Shown one piece after another: positions 25,994 through 36,285 of a DNA stretch of 64,000 nucleotides (positions are counted from its first letter, which is position 1; every line of letters begins with the position of its first letter). The notes below the pieces were generated by a model. That model did not search any database and was not told the origin of the DNA. It worked only from the letters and a program-made list of their open reading frames with translations. Source of the DNA: Roseateles depolymerans. GTDB taxonomy: Bacteria > Pseudomonadota > Gammaproteobacteria > Burkholderiales > Burkholderiaceae_C. The stretch lies in NCBI RefSeq assembly GCF_003387155.1, contig NZ_QUMT01000008.1:31900-95899 (forward strand). Direction: 5' to 3'. A program made the position numbers and the translations under genes.

Positions 25994-26464
25994 GCGAAGA
26001 CCGGCCTTCCGCACGGCAAGGCACGGCGCGGCGCGGCGTTGCGTGGCGGGTTCTTCCTTCTCTGCGCTGTCTTGCGCGCTGCTGCGTTCTCAGGCGCTCT
26101 GCCGCGCGAGTGGCGCCCCACCCCCGGCAAGGGCCCCGATTGCTCTGCGCCCCCGGGGTTTCCCTAACGCACCCTTTGGTGGGATTCATCCGCAGGTTTG
26201 TCGGCGAATGCGCAGTCAGCATTCAATCGTTGGCATTGACATGCAATGGGCGGAAACGCCGGAAGCCCGTGTTCATCGGCATTTCCGGGTGCAAGTCCCT
26301 GATTCGAATGGCTTTCGTCAGTTGTTGATTTCCCTAGCCTAGAACTGTTGCAATTTCGCGTCGCAAGGTATGAGGTGCGTGCAACGCACTTCTATACTGC
26401 GCACACTCTGCAGTACGCCCTTCGCGCCATTCGCGACAACTTTCTCCAACAGATGAAGGTGAAT
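25994..26464 (+). promoter_or_regulatory. Porin upstream region with promoter and inverted repeat
   Basis: No gene is seen in these 471 bases. Near the 3' end a TATACT (26393-26398) is the likely -10. Directly upstream, GTGCGT-GCA-ACGCAC (26375-26389) is a perfect 6+3+6 inverted repeat occupying the spacer, where a bound regulator would block or remodel the promoter. The -35 is weak. The predicted leader is about 60 bases and ends with AAGGTGA before the start codon. Confidence 0.5.
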
Positions 26465-27439
26465 ATGAAGAAGATTGCTCTTGCTGCTGCCGTTGCGGCG
26501 CTGTCCGCTCCGGCGTTTGCCCAAAGCTCCGTCACGCTGTGGGGACGTATCAACACCACGATGGAGTCGCAAAAGGTCGGCAACGGCGATCGCGTCTCCG
26601 TCCTGCAGAACAACGCTTCGCGGCTGGGCTTCAAGGGCACGGAAGACCTGGGCGGCGGCCTGAAGGCCAGCTTCGCGCTGGAACACGGCCTGAATGCCGA
26701 CAACGGCGCGGCCACCGGCGGCACCCAGTTCTGGAACCGTGAAGCCAGCGTGCAACTGGCGGGCGACTTCGGCGCCGTGCGCCTGGGCCGCTGGACCAAC
26801 GGCAGCTACTACGCCACCGCCGACTACGTGTCCATGCACAACCATGACACCGGCACCTCGTCGGACGCCCTGTATTCCGGCGTGGGCTTCTTCACCCCGA
26901 ACGGCAATCCGCAGAGCAACAAGGTCGCCTACTTCACTCCCAACCTGCAAGGCTTCAATGCTGAAATCGCCCTGCACGCGGGTGAAGGCGTGGACAAGCG
27001 CGCTTATGACGTCGCGCTGAACTACGACCAAGGTCCTCTGCACCTGGGTGCTGGCTACACCAAGCAAGGCTCTGCCAACCAATACGCCGTGCGCGCCCTG
27101 TATGAACTGGGCCCGTTCACCTTCGGCGGCTATGTGCAGCGCGAAGACAGCGGAACTCCCCAGTCGATCGGCGCCAAGGAAACCCGCACCATCGGTCGTC
27201 TGTCCGGCATGTACACCGTGGGCCAGTCTGAGTTCCACCTGAACGTGGGCGGCACCAAGGCTGGTGGCTACTCCTTCAACGGTGGCCGCAACGGTGGCAA
27301 GCAGTACACCCTGGGCTACAACTACAACCTGAGCAAGCGCACCAAGGTGTACGGCTTCTACACGGCGATCGACGCGACCACCGCCAACAAGGCCGACGAT
27401 TTCAACTCGTTCGCCGTGGGCATTCGCCACAACTTCTGA
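26465..27439 (+). CDS. Gram-negative general porin (OmpC-like, Burkholderiales type)
   Basis: A 324-residue outer-membrane trimeric porin. The signal peptide is MKKIALAAAVAALSAPAFA, cleaved before QSSVTLWGR. The mature protein opens with the typical first strand and ends with the C-terminal phenylalanine (VGIRHNF) used for barrel assembly. Internal repeats LGFKGTEDLGGGLKASFALE and LGRWTNGSYYATADY (loop 3 area) are characteristic of this family. The start at 26465 uses AAGGTGA; an ATG 12 bases earlier is less well placed. It is flanked by its own promoter and a strong terminator, so it is monocistronic. It should pass small hydrophilic solutes. Confidence 0.93.
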   Translation: MKKIALAAAVAALSAPAFAQSSVTLWGRINTTMESQKVGNGDRVSVLQNNASRLGFKGTEDLGGGLKASFALEHGLNADNGAATGGTQFWNREASVQLAGDFGAVRLGRWTNGSYYATADYVSMHNHDTGTSSDALYSGVGFFTPNGNPQSNKVAYFTPNLQGFNAEIALHAGEGVDKRAYDVALNYDQGPLHLGAGYTKQGSANQYAVRALYELGPFTFGGYVQREDSGTPQSIGAKETRTIGRLSGMYTVGQSEFHLNVGGTKAGGYSFNGGRNGGKQYTLGYNYNLSKRTKVYGFYTAIDATTANKADDFNSFAVGIRHNF

Positions 27440-27504
27440 TCACCGCTGTTGATGGGGAAACCGGGCCTGGTGCCCGGTGCCCCTTCAGCGGGAGTTCAAA
27501 CAAG

Positions 27505-27533
27505 AAAGGCGCCTCGCAAGAGGCGCCTTTTTT
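27505..27533 (+). terminator. Porin terminator
   Basis: A perfect 11-bp stem AAAGGCGCCTC/GAGGCGCCTTT with GCAA loop, then T6. It starts 66 bases after the porin stop. It may also help stop ruvB read-through from the other strand. Confidence 0.93.
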
Positions 27534-27587
27534 CATGGGCAGTGCCGGAGCCGATGTGGCAACCGGAGCAGACGGGCCCGGTGTCTT

Positions 27588-28649
27588 CTACTCGTCGAAC
27601 AGCTGTCCCGCCTGACGCGGTGGTGCCACCCCCAGGTGCCGGTACGCGGCCAGCGTGGCAATGCGTCCCCGCGGGGTGCGCTGCAGGAAACCTTGCTGAA
27701 TCAGATAGGGCTCGATCACGTCTTCGATGGTGCCCGGTTCTTCCCCGATCGCGGCCGCCACGTTGTCCAGGCCCACCGGGCCGCCGTCAAACCGGTGCAC
27801 CACCGCTTCGAGCAGCTTGCGGTCCATCAGATCGAAGCCCTGCGGGTCCACATCCAGCATGGCCAGGGCCTTCTCGGCGATCGGAAGAGTGATGGTGCCG
27901 TCGCCCTTCACATCCGCATAGTCGCGCACGCGGCGCAGCAGCCGATTGGCGATGCGGGGCGTGCCCCGCGAGCGCCGCGCCACTTCCAGAGCGCCGGCCG
28001 CTTCGATCGGCGCGCCGAGCAGGGCGGCCGACCGGGTGACGATGCGCTGTAGCTCCTGCGCCGTGTAGAACTCCAGCCGCGCCACGATGCCGAAGCGATC
28101 CCGCAGCGGATTGGTCAGCATGCCGGCACGGGTGGTGGCGCCCACCAGGGTGAAGGGCTGCAGGTCCAGCTTGATCGAGCGGGCGGCTGGTCCCTCGCCG
28201 ATCATGATGTCGATCTGGTAGTCCTCCAGCGCGGGGTAGAGGATTTCCTCGACGACCGGGGAGAGCCGGTGGATCTCGTCAATGAACAGCACGTCATTGC
28301 GTTCGAGATTGGTGAGGATGGCCGCCAGGTCCTTGGGCTTTTCCAGCACCGGACCGCTGGTCTGGCGAAGGCTCACGCCCAGCTCGGCGGCAATGATGTG
28401 GCTCAGGGTGGTCTTGCCCAGCCCGGGCGGGCCGAACAGAAGCACATGGTCCAGTGCCTCGCCCCGCTTGCGGGCCGCGCCGATGAAGATCTCCAGTTGC
28501 TCGCGCGCCTTGGCCTGGCCCACATATTCGTCCAGCAGTTTGGGCCGCAGGGCGCGTTCGATCGCATCCTCGTTGGGCGAGGTGGGATGGGCGCTGATCA
28601 GCCGCGCCTGCTGGGGCGCCGGGGTGAAGTCGTCGGTCTGGATGCTCAT
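27588..28649 (-). CDS. ruvB: Holliday junction branch-migration ATPase RuvB
   Basis: The 353-residue AAA+ motor drives branch migration of Holliday junctions together with RuvA. The sequence is canonical: [18 protein letters not shown], Walker [10 protein letters not shown] (about residues 73-81), Walker [11 protein letters not shown], the sensor/arginine-finger region [12 protein letters not shown], and the C-terminal winged helix ([13 protein letters not shown]). Length is typical. It lies 38 bases downstream of ruvA on the same strand. ruvC is not in the window. Confidence 0.98.
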   Translation of the reverse strand: MSIQTDDFTPAPQQARLISAHPTSPNEDAIERALRPKLLDEYVGQAKAREQLEIFIGAARKRGEALDHVLLFGPPGLGKTTLSHIIAAELGVSLRQTSGPVLEKPKDLAAILTNLERNDVLFIDEIHRLSPVVEEILYPALEDYQIDIMIGEGPAARSIKLDLQPFTLVGATTRAGMLTNPLRDRFGIVARLEFYTAQELQRIVTRSAALLGAPIEAAGALEVARRSRGTPRIANRLLRRVRDYADVKGDGTITLPIAEKALAMLDVDPQGFDLMDRKLLEAVVHRFDGGPVGLDNVAAAIGEEPGTIEDVIEPYLIQQGFLQRTPRGRIATLAAYRHLGVAPPRQAGQLFDE

Positions 28650-28687
28650 GACGGAGAGGATTGTGGCGGCTGCGCAGCGTCAGGCCG

Positions 28688-29257
28688 TCAGGAGAGATGT
28701 TTCATGGCGAGCTTGATGCCGTCGCTCACCGACACGTCCGGCGGCAGGCTCTTGAGCGCCGCGCCCGCTTCCTTCTCGCTGTAGCCCAGGGCCACAAGGG
28801 CTTGCAGGATGTCGGCCTGTGCATCGTTGGCCACGGTGACCGGCAAGGCCAGGTCCGGGCCCAGCTTGCCCTTGAGTTCCAGCAGCAACCGCTCGGCCGT
28901 CTTCTTGCCGATGCCCGGCACCTTCACCAGGCGGCCGGCTTCCTGGCGGGACACCGCCTGCGCCAGCTCCGGCACCGACAGGCCCGACAGCAGCGACAGC
29001 GCCATCTTCGGGCCGACCCCGCTGATCTTGATCAAGAGGCGGAAGGTGTTGCGTTCCTCGGCGGTGAGGAAGCCGAACAGGACGTGGGCATCTTCCCGGA
29101 TGGAGAGGTGGGTCAGCAGGCTGGCCCGCTCGCCAAGGCCGGGCAGGTTGAAGAAGGTGCTCATCGGCACGTCGACTTCATAGCCGACGCCCTGAACGTC
29201 GATGAGGATCTGCGGGGGCGATTTTTCCGCGATGACGCCAGTGAGTCTGCCGATCAT
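28688..29257 (-). CDS. ruvA: Holliday junction DNA-binding protein RuvA
   Basis: The 189-residue protein has the RuvA N-terminal OB fold ([20 protein letters not shown]), the acidic-pin region, the two helix-hairpin-helix motifs ([16 protein letters not shown] and [19 protein letters not shown]) and the flexible-linked C-terminal domain III that contacts RuvB ([19 protein letters not shown]). It tetramerises on four-way junctions and recruits RuvB. The start ATG 29257 begins with the conserved MIGRLTG. A GATAAT hexamer ends exactly six bases before it, with no ribosome binding site, so the mRNA is probably leaderless. Confidence 0.98.
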   Translation of the reverse strand: MIGRLTGVIAEKSPPQILIDVQGVGYEVDVPMSTFFNLPGLGERASLLTHLSIREDAHVLFGFLTAEERNTFRLLIKISGVGPKMALSLLSGLSVPELAQAVSRQEAGRLVKVPGIGKKTAERLLLELKGKLGPDLALPVTVANDAQADILQALVALGYSEKEAGAALKSLPPDVSVSDGIKLAMKHLS

Positions 29258-29263
29258 GTCGGC

Positions 29264-29269
29264 ATTATC
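29264..29269 (-). promoter_or_regulatory. -10 box of a probable leaderless ruvAB transcript
   Basis: On the minus strand GATAAT is followed by six bases (GCCGAC) and the ruvA ATG. No Shine-Dalgarno is present. The same arrangement is seen at hemJ and the EIIA gene with the identical hexamer. Confidence 0.6.
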
Positions 29270-29310
29270 CGCTGGCACCGGTGGCGACCCGGCGGATCAG
29301 TTGCGGCCGA

Positions 29311-29964
29311 TCAGTTGCGGCCGAACAGACCCAGGCGCTGCGCTTCCAGCGCCGCTTCCGCGCGCGAGCTCACATTGAGCTTGCGGTAGATCTGCTTGAC
29401 GTAGTCCGCGATGGTGTGGCGCGACAGGCCCAGCTGCACACCAATCTCCGGCAGGGTGAAGCCCTTGGCCACGCGCAGCAGCACTTCGGTTTCGCGGTCG
29501 GTCAGCGACACCTCGTGCAGCACGGCGGCGGCCTGCGGGCGGCGCTGCGACGTGAAATACGCGATGACCTTGCGGGCGATGCTGGGGGACAGCGGCGGCT
29601 CGCCCTGGCTGATGCGCTGCAGCTGTTCGACCAGCAGCTCGCGCGACTGTTCCTTGAGCAGGTAGCCGAAGGCACCGGCCTGCAGGGCGGGGAACAGATG
29701 TTCGTCGTCGTCATGGATGGTGACGATGACCGACTGCACTTCCGGCTGCTTCTCGCGCAGGGCGGTGATCACCTCCACGCCGGAGCCGTCCGGCAGGCCC
29801 AGGTCGAGCAGGGCCAGGGTGAAGCGCTGGCTGCCCACCTGCTGCAGGGCGTCCTGCACCCGCGAGCATTCGGTGACCACCGCATTGGCAAAGACCTGTT
29901 TGATCAGGACCTTCAGCCAGGCGCGGATTTCGGGAATGTCTTCGAGCAGGAGGATGTGGTTCAT
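29311..29964 (-). CDS. NarL/FixJ-type response regulator
   Basis: A 217-residue regulator with an N-terminal receiver domain (MNHILLLEDIPEIRAWLKVL; phospho-acceptor aspartate in LALLDLGLPDGSG; TIHDDDE; lysine in FGYLLKEQ) and a C-terminal LuxR helix-turn-helix (LTDRETEVLLRVAKGFTLPEIGVQLGLSRHTIADYVKQIYRKL). It lies 181 bases downstream of a sensor kinase on the same strand and is its evident partner. The target genes are unknown; none of the neighbours is an obvious target. Confidence 0.93.
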   Translation of the reverse strand: MNHILLLEDIPEIRAWLKVLIKQVFANAVVTECSRVQDALQQVGSQRFTLALLDLGLPDGSGVEVITALREKQPEVQSVIVTIHDDDEHLFPALQAGAFGYLLKEQSRELLVEQLQRISQGEPPLSPSIARKVIAYFTSQRRPQAAAVLHEVSLTDRETEVLLRVAKGFTLPEIGVQLGLSRHTIADYVKQIYRKLNVSSRAEAALEAQRLGLFGRN

Positions 29965-30145
29965 GGCGCGCGATTCTTGCTCAATTTCCAGGAGGAACGG
30001 CCCGGCTGCGGATGCAGTGGGCCCCGATGCAACACTACGGCTTTCTCGGCGGCATGCCTACCCCACTTTGTGGCCAGTCTCGGCCAGCGTGGGGAAAGCG
30101 TCACGCCGGGACGCGCCTGAAAAGTGCCGTGCAGTGTCCGTCCCA

Positions 30146-31693
30146 TCACAGCGGAATGGTCAGCCGGATGACCGTGCCCCAGCCGGGTCCGGATTCCACG
30201 AGGCACTGGCCATGCATCTGCTTGGCGCGCGACTTCATGCTGGCCATGCCGTGTCCCTTGTCCAGGCGACCTTCCAGCTCCAGCGGAATGCCCTGGCCGT
30301 TGTCCTGGATCACCACCGAGAAGTAGCCGTCCTGGGCCGAGCAGCCCACCACGCAGTGGGTGGCGCCGCTGTGCTTGATGATGTTGCTCACCGCCTCGCG
30401 CAGGATGCGGGTGGTCTGCACATAGGCCCGTGCCGGGAAGGTGTGGTCGATGTCTTCGGCGGGGGATTTCCATTCGGCCAGGATGTTGGCCTGCGCCAGC
30501 CGCGACACCACCTCGGCCCGCCAGTCGCCCAGCGCGTCCAGCAGCTGGACCGGCTTGCCGGTCAGGCCCCGCACCGACAGACGCATCTCTTCCAGCGCCT
30601 CGCGTGCCAGGGTCGAGATCCGGTCGGACTCGCTGGTGTGCACGATGGTCAGCAGCTTGGCGCCCAGGTCGTCATGCAGGTCGGCGGCGATGCGCTTGCG
30701 CTCCCGCTCGGTGACCTGTTCCAGCTTGGCCTCGGCCACCTGGTCGAAGTGGCGCTCCAGCTCGGCGATGCGCTCCTGCATCCGCAACTCGCCTTGCAGG
30801 ACCTGCAGCTCGGCCTGGGTCAGGGCCCGGGAGAACTCCCGCACGCGCTGCAGCGCCAGGCCAATGAGCGACAGCGCGGCCAGGATGCTGGTCGCGCCGG
30901 TTCCCGGCAGGAAGACAGCCGTCAGCACCGCGCAGGCGGCCAGGCCCAGCAGCACGCAGGTGACGATGAAGTCGCTGCGCGGATAACGCTCTTCCAGGGT
31001 CGGCAGGAACAGGTCCTGCCACAGATGCCAGACATGCCAGCCCATGGCGGCCACCAGTTCCGCCCCCAGCACCCAGGTGACGGCCTGGGCCAGCGCGGCA
31101 TGGGGCAGCGGCAGCAGCAGGGTCAGGGGCAGCATAAGGGCCTGGAACAGCAGCAGGCGCCGCAGTCGGCGGTCCTGCCGACGCACGCGGCGCATCAGAT
31201 ATTGCACGGCCATCAGGACCAGCCACGGGCCCACGAGCACCGCTACCGCGGCGGGCCAGGGCGTGTGGGGCACGGCACCGGCCAGCACCACCCAGCCCGC
31301 CATCAGGCCGGCCAGCCAGCCGATGTGGCGCTGCGCGCGCCGTTGCCAGATCAGCAAGGTCAACACCACGGCCAGGGTCAGCACCATGGCATTGAGGCCG
31401 CCGATCAGCCAGTCCAGCGGATGGGCATGGGCCAGCGCCAGCGGTGGGGGGACGAGCAGCCCGGCCGGGTCCTGCGCGGGGGACGGGGACACACTGACCG
31501 CCACGGTCTGGGCAAGGACCGGCGGCACCCCCGCTGCGACCATCCCGATCAGGGTGAGGGATGCGGCGGTGGCGAGTGTGCCGGCCTTGCGCCAGGCGCG
31601 GCGGCAGGCCGGCAGGGGGGACAGATCACGGAGCGTGGATCGCAAGGGGGAGGGGTGAAACGAAGGACTCTCGTTTGCTGGGATGCGCTGCAT
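30146..31693 (-). CDS. NarL-group membrane sensor histidine kinase (HisKA_3)
   Basis: The 515-residue protein (start ATG 31693; a longer in-frame extension is possible) has an N-terminal hydrophobic half with about six to seven membrane helices (for example MVLTLAVVLTLLIWQ and IVTCVLLGLAACAVLTAVF), a coiled-coil linker (about residues 285-335), then a HisKA_3 dimerisation domain with the phospho-histidine in RIAADLHDDLG and a HATPase_c domain (EAVSNIIKHSGA N box, VIQDNGQGIP G1 box, GHGMASMKSRA G2 box). It phosphorylates the response regulator encoded downstream. The signal is unknown. The upstream -10-like CACAAT lies seven bases before the start. Confidence 0.9.
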   Translation of the reverse strand: MQRIPANESPSFHPSPLRSTLRDLSPLPACRRAWRKAGTLATAASLTLIGMVAAGVPPVLAQTVAVSVSPSPAQDPAGLLVPPPLALAHAHPLDWLIGGLNAMVLTLAVVLTLLIWQRRAQRHIGWLAGLMAGWVVLAGAVPHTPWPAAVAVLVGPWLVLMAVQYLMRRVRRQDRRLRRLLLFQALMLPLTLLLPLPHAALAQAVTWVLGAELVAAMGWHVWHLWQDLFLPTLEERYPRSDFIVTCVLLGLAACAVLTAVFLPGTGATSILAALSLIGLALQRVREFSRALTQAELQVLQGELRMQERIAELERHFDQVAEAKLEQVTERERKRIAADLHDDLGAKLLTIVHTSESDRISTLAREALEEMRLSVRGLTGKPVQLLDALGDWRAEVVSRLAQANILAEWKSPAEDIDHTFPARAYVQTTRILREAVSNIIKHSGATHCVVGCSAQDGYFSVVIQDNGQGIPLELEGRLDKGHGMASMKSRAKQMHGQCLVESGPGWGTVIRLTIPL

Positions 31694-31748
31694 GAGGACG
31701 ATTGTGCAGGCCCGGACACACGCCAAAGGCTGCGCGGGAGACAATAGC

Positions 31749-33278
31749 GTGCTTAACCCCCCTGAATACGGAGCTTCGTCCGTCTTGAACCTGCGTCACG
31801 ACTTCACCCCTGTCGACAACCATCGACTCTCGCATCTGTGCGGCACCCTGGACCAACACCTTCGCGCCATTGAAGGGGGCCTCCGGGTGCGCATCAGCCA
31901 CCGTGCAGAACACTTCCAGATCGAAGGCGACAAACCTTCCGTACAACGCACGCTGCTGCTGCTGGAGTCGCTGTATGCACGCGCGGACCGCCCGATCGAT
32001 CCGGACGACCTGAGGCTGGCCATCATCGAGGCGGCCGGGGATGTCCGAGCCCCGGGCGGCAACGGCGCCGGTGCTGCGGACGGCGCGGTCTCGCCGGACG
32101 GCGGCATCGTGCTGCGCACTCGCCGTGCCGACCTGGCGGGCCGCACGCCCAACCAGCATCAATATCTGGCGCAGATCCTGTCGCATGACATCAGCTTTGG
32201 CATTGGGCCGGCGGGCACGGGCAAGACCTTCCTGGCGGTGGCCTGCGCGGTGGATGCGCTGGAGCGGTCGTCGGTGCAGCGCATCATCCTGACGCGTCCG
32301 GCGGTGGAAGCGGGGGAGCGTCTGGGATTTCTGCCGGGCGATCTGGCGCAGAAGGTGGACCCGTACCTGCGGCCGCTGTATGACGCGCTGTATGACCTGA
32401 TGGGCTTTGACCGCGTGACCAAGGCCTTTGAGAAGGGGCAGCTGGAAATTGCGCCGCTGGCGTTCATGCGGGGCCGCACGCTCAACCATGCCTTTGTCAT
32501 TCTGGACGAGGCGCAGAACACCACGCCGGAGCAGATGAAGATGTTCCTCACCCGCATTGGCTTTGGCAGCAAATGCGTGGTGACCGGGGACACCAGCCAG
32601 ATCGACCTGCCGCGCGGCATGGTGAGTGGGCTGGTGGATGCGCAGCGGGTGCTGGACGGCGTGGAAGGCATTGCCATGACGCGCTTCACCCGGGCGGACG
32701 TGGTGCGTCATCCGCTGGTGGCGCGCATCGTGCAGGCGTATGAGGAGCGCCAGTCGGCGCGGCAGTTGCAGGAAGCGCGGGAGGCGCGCGATGGGGCTGA
32801 AGCATCCGCCCGCAATGGTGCAGCCCCGAGCAGCAGCGCTGCTTCGCGCAGCGGTGCCAGCGTTTCGGAACAGGCGTCCAGCAAGCCCTCGACGGGCACT
32901 GCCGCAAGCTCCAAGGTCAGGCCCAACGCCAAGGCGAGCGACACAGGCGGCAAGCCAGACGCAAAGACAGGCGCAAAGACAGGCGCCAAGCCCCGTGGCA
33001 AGTCAACGACCAAGGCGACCGCCACGGCGCCTGCCACTGCTTCGGTGAAGGCGCCTTTGCGCAAGCAGGGCGAAGCGTCTTCTCGTACGACGGCCAAGAC
33101 ACTCGCCAAGGTGCCCGGCAAGGCTTTGACCAAAACGCCGACCAAATCGCCAACGAAAGCGCCGACCAAGTCGCCTTCAAAGCTCTCGACTGGAGCGTCA
33201 TCCAGACCGTCTCCCAAAGCGTCTGCCAAGCCGACTTCCAAGTCATCCGCCAGGCGCCGGACTCCGGGAGGTCAATGA
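31749..33278 (+). CDS. phoH: PhoH-like ATPase with a long histone-H1-like basic tail
   Basis: Residues about 10-345 form a normal PhoH (YbeZ) protein: an N-terminal KH-like region, the Walker A GPAGTGKT (153-160), [11 protein letters not shown], Walker [23 protein letters not shown] and [11 protein letters not shown]. Residues about 346-509 are an extra low-complexity tail rich in Lys, Ser, Thr, Ala and Pro with very few acidic residues, including back-to-back [12 protein letters not shown] and SPSK units near 463-478 and ending [10 protein letters not shown]. Such tails resemble H1-like nucleic-acid-binding segments. GTG 31749 with GGAG eight bases upstream is used as start; TTG 31786 is an alternative. 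Its stop overlaps the ybeY start, so the RNA-linked pair is coupled. Confidence 0.9.
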   Translation: MLNPPEYGASSVLNLRHDFTPVDNHRLSHLCGTLDQHLRAIEGGLRVRISHRAEHFQIEGDKPSVQRTLLLLESLYARADRPIDPDDLRLAIIEAAGDVRAPGGNGAGAADGAVSPDGGIVLRTRRADLAGRTPNQHQYLAQILSHDISFGIGPAGTGKTFLAVACAVDALERSSVQRIILTRPAVEAGERLGFLPGDLAQKVDPYLRPLYDALYDLMGFDRVTKAFEKGQLEIAPLAFMRGRTLNHAFVILDEAQNTTPEQMKMFLTRIGFGSKCVVTGDTSQIDLPRGMVSGLVDAQRVLDGVEGIAMTRFTRADVVRHPLVARIVQAYEERQSARQLQEAREARDGAEASARNGAAPSSSAASRSGASVSEQASSKPSTGTAASSKVRPNAKASDTGGKPDAKTGAKTGAKPRGKSTTKATATAPATASVKAPLRKQGEASSRTTAKTLAKVPGKALTKTPTKSPTKAPTKSPSKLSTGASSRPSPKASAKPTSKSSARRRTPGGQ

Positions 33279-33721
33279 TGAGTCAACCGGACCTGAGCCT
33301 GTCGTTGCAGTTTGCGGATCCGCGGCACAAGGCGGTGCTGCCGCGTCACAAGGTGATGCGATGGATGCGTGCGGCGCTGGAGTTGCCTGGCGAGATGACG
33401 GTGCGGATTGTGGATGCGGAGGAAGGACGCACGCTGAATCGCGAGTATCGGCAAAAGGACTACGCGACCAATGTGCTGACCTTCGACTACACGCACGAGC
33501 CCGTGGTGGCAGCGGACCTGGTGATTTGTGCGGAGGTGGTGGAGCGAGAAGCGCGGGAGATGGGCGTGGACCTGACGGCGCACTATGCCCACATGTTGGT
33601 GCACGGCACCTTGCACGCGCAGGGATACGACCACGAAGAGGACGACGAAGCCGAATGCATGGAGGCCCGCGAGACCGAGATCCTCCTCGCCCTCGGCTTC
33701 CCCGACCCTTACAAGAAGTAG
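33275..33721 (+). CDS. ybeY: Endoribonuclease YbeY
   Basis: The 148-residue zinc-dependent RNase acts in 16S rRNA maturation and 70S quality control. The hallmark [19 protein letters not shown] supplies the three histidine ligands (HGTLHxxGYDH). Upstream, [16 protein letters not shown] is also a family block. Length is typical. The start ATG 33275 overlaps the phoH stop (ATGA). In many relatives a corC gene follows; here it is absent and a CorA gene converges from the other strand instead. Confidence 0.96.
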   Translation: MMSQPDLSLSLQFADPRHKAVLPRHKVMRWMRAALELPGEMTVRIVDAEEGRTLNREYRQKDYATNVLTFDYTHEPVVAADLVICAEVVEREAREMGVDLTAHYAHMLVHGTLHAQGYDHEEDDEAECMEARETEILLALGFPDPYKK

Positions 33722-33732
33722 TCCCCCCAAAC

Positions 33733-33751
33733 GCCGGAGCGCAGCTCCGGC
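33733..33751. terminator. Hairpin after ybeY
   Basis: GCCGGAGC-GCA-GCTCCGGC is a perfect 8-bp stem 11 bases after the ybeY stop. It lacks a T-run (C-rich sequence follows), so it may be a weak or Rho-assisted terminator or a 3'-end protector. Confidence 0.5.
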
Positions 33752-33757
33752 CCCCTC

Positions 33758-33882
33758 CAGCCACACCCGCGGAACTGGCTCTGCCAGGCCGCAGGGTGGC
33801 GCCCCTTGGGGGCAGGAGCGTAGCGACTGGGGGGCAATCGATTCAGCGCCCCTTGGGGGCAGGAGCGCAGCGACTGGGGGGC
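33758..33882. repeat. C-rich intergenic repeat unit, reverse orientation, two cores
   Basis: Two near-identical copies of a 36-37-base core (GCGCCCCTTGGGGGCAGGAG, then CG(T/C)AGCGACTGGGGGGC) lie at about 33799-33834 and 33846-33882. They are preceded by an arm CCAGCCACACCCGCGGAACT, continuing GGCTCTGCCAGGCC. The same composite occurs several times in the opposite orientation at 44486-44757. Each core holds the short palindrome GCCCCTTGGGGGC. Both sites lie between convergent genes. It looks like a dispersed REP-type element of this genome. Confidence 0.8.
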
Positions 33883-35034
33883 TCAGCTAGTACCCAGGTA
33901 GCGCTTGCGCCAGAAGAAGGCGCCGAGGCCCACGGCGAGGGCGCCCATGAGCGCCACGGCCACCCAGAACCCGGTGGCCTGGTGGATCAGCGGCAGGTTG
34001 TCGAAGTTCATCCCGAACACGCCAGTGATCAGGTTCAGCGGCAGGAAGATGGCGGTCAGCACCGTCAGCGTCCGCATGATGTTGTTGGTGCGCTCGCCGG
34101 TCAGCGAGAAATGCATCTGCACCGAGGTCTCCGCCGAGCTCTCCAGCCGCCGCACATGGGTCAGCACCCGCTCGACGTGCTCCAGCACATCCCGCGACCG
34201 CACCCGCAGCAGCTCCCGCTCCCGCTCTTCCTCCAGGCTGCCCATCGGCCACTCGCCCAGCGCATCGATCCATTCCTGCACCGCACTGCGCTGGTCCTCG
34301 CAGATGTCCTCCAGCCGGGACAGCGTGTCTCGCGCCACCAGCACCACATTCCAGTCCCGGAAATGGCTGCGGCGGTCCAGCAGGAGCTGCTGCAGCGTGG
34401 TCAGGTCGCGGGTGAGCAGACGGCGCAGGTCCAGGTAGCTGTCCACCATCTGGTTCACCATCCGCAGCATCAGTTCCGCGGGGCTGGTGGGCAAACGGGT
34501 GCTGCCGCGCAGGTCCCGGCCCTCCTGCTGCTGGCCCAGCTTGGACGCGAAGTAGTCACGCAGCGTGCATTCACCGGGATGCACGGTGATCAGCACCCGG
34601 TCAAACACCGCAAAGCCGACCGGACTGGTGTCGATGGACTTGAACGCCTGGTCGGCCAGCGCCACCGTGCGAGGCACGTCGTCAGGCGCTGGTGCCGCGC
34701 TGGCGTTCATGTTGCCGTTCGCGCTGCCAGCAGCGCCACCATTCCCCCCGCCCGGCAGGGCCCCCGGCTGCGCCGCCAGACGACGGAACACCATCAGGTC
34801 ATACCAACTGGTGTAGTCGAAGTGTGACGGCAACTGCTGGTTCAGCAGGTCTGACGCATGCAGGTCCAGCAACTGGGCCCCGGTCCAGTGCTGCAGCCGC
34901 TGCTGCAGGGTCGGCAGCTGCAGCTCGAACTCCCGCCGGGGCAGACCCAGCCACAGGAAGCCCTGCGGCGGCAGGTCGAACGGCAGCTCGGAGAGCTCTT
35001 CGTAGATGTTCTCGCTGAGATGGAAGATGCGCAT
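33883..35034 (-). CDS. CorA-family magnesium/divalent cation transporter
   Basis: A 383-residue CorA-type channel. The cytoplasmic domain covers about residues 1-315, with a long acidic/basic stalk helix (SLEEERERELLRVRSRDVLEHV). Two membrane helices follow at the C-terminus (ILVLTAIFLPLNLITG-like region and FWVAVALMGALAVGLGAFFW), separated by the selectivity loop starting GMNF in GVFGMNFDNLP. It ends with a basic RKRY tail. A Gly/Asn/Ala-rich insert near residues 95-115 is unusual. It forms pentamers in the inner membrane. Mg2+ is the default substrate; Co2+, Ni2+ or Zn2+ cannot be excluded. It is 15 bases downstream of hemB. Confidence 0.9.
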   Translation of the reverse strand: MRIFHLSENIYEELSELPFDLPPQGFLWLGLPRREFELQLPTLQQRLQHWTGAQLLDLHASDLLNQQLPSHFDYTSWYDLMVFRRLAAQPGALPGGGNGGAAGSANGNMNASAAPAPDDVPRTVALADQAFKSIDTSPVGFAVFDRVLITVHPGECTLRDYFASKLGQQQEGRDLRGSTRLPTSPAELMLRMVNQMVDSYLDLRRLLTRDLTTLQQLLLDRRSHFRDWNVVLVARDTLSRLEDICEDQRSAVQEWIDALGEWPMGSLEEERERELLRVRSRDVLEHVERVLTHVRRLESSAETSVQMHFSLTGERTNNIMRTLTVLTAIFLPLNLITGVFGMNFDNLPLIHQATGFWVAVALMGALAVGLGAFFWRKRYLGTS

Positions 35035-35049
35035 GCGCAGGCGGCGTTG

Positions 35050-36138
<1,089 letters not shown>

Positions 36139-36150
36139 TTAAAGTCGCTC

Positions 36151-36264
36151 CTGAATGATAGCCGCTCGGCTGTTGTTCCCTGCTTTTCCTCCCTGAGCAG
36201 GAGCCTTAGCGTGATGACAGCGATAAGGCTTTCCAACCCCGGCTGTGAAGCCGGGGTTTTTTTT
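36151..36264 (+). ncRNA. Candidate small RNA between hemB and hemJ
   Basis: A plus-strand terminator at 36235-36264 has no upstream gene on its strand, since hemB runs the other way. An extended -10 TGTTAAAGT (TAAAGT 36140-36145) could start a transcript near 36151. The roughly 113-nt RNA would hold AGCCTTA/TAAGGCT around a 16-nt loop (about 36202-36231) and then the terminator hairpin. Codon structure is absent. The CCCTGAGC string recalls 6S RNA, but the long closing stem of 6S is not there. Confidence 0.5.
36235..36264 (+). terminator. Strong intrinsic terminator upstream of hemJ
   Basis: A perfect 10-bp stem AACCCCGGCT/AGCCGGGGTT with GTGA loop is followed by six more T. The T-run is only on the plus strand, so the terminated transcript must start in the hemB-hemJ gap. 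Confidence 0.93.
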
Positions 36265-36273
36265 CGCCGCGTT

Positions 36274-36279
36274 GATAAT
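36274..36279 (+). promoter_or_regulatory. -10 box of a probable leaderless hemJ transcript
   Basis: GATAAT ends six bases (GCACGC) before the hemJ ATG, right after the terminator T-run. No ribosome binding site is present. Confidence 0.6.
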
Positions 36280-36285
36280 GCACGC

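Noticed and set aside
36151..36264. 6S RNA as identity of the candidate sRNA
   Set aside because: A CCCTGAGC string is shared, but length is short (about 113 nt) and there is no long closing stem with central bubble.
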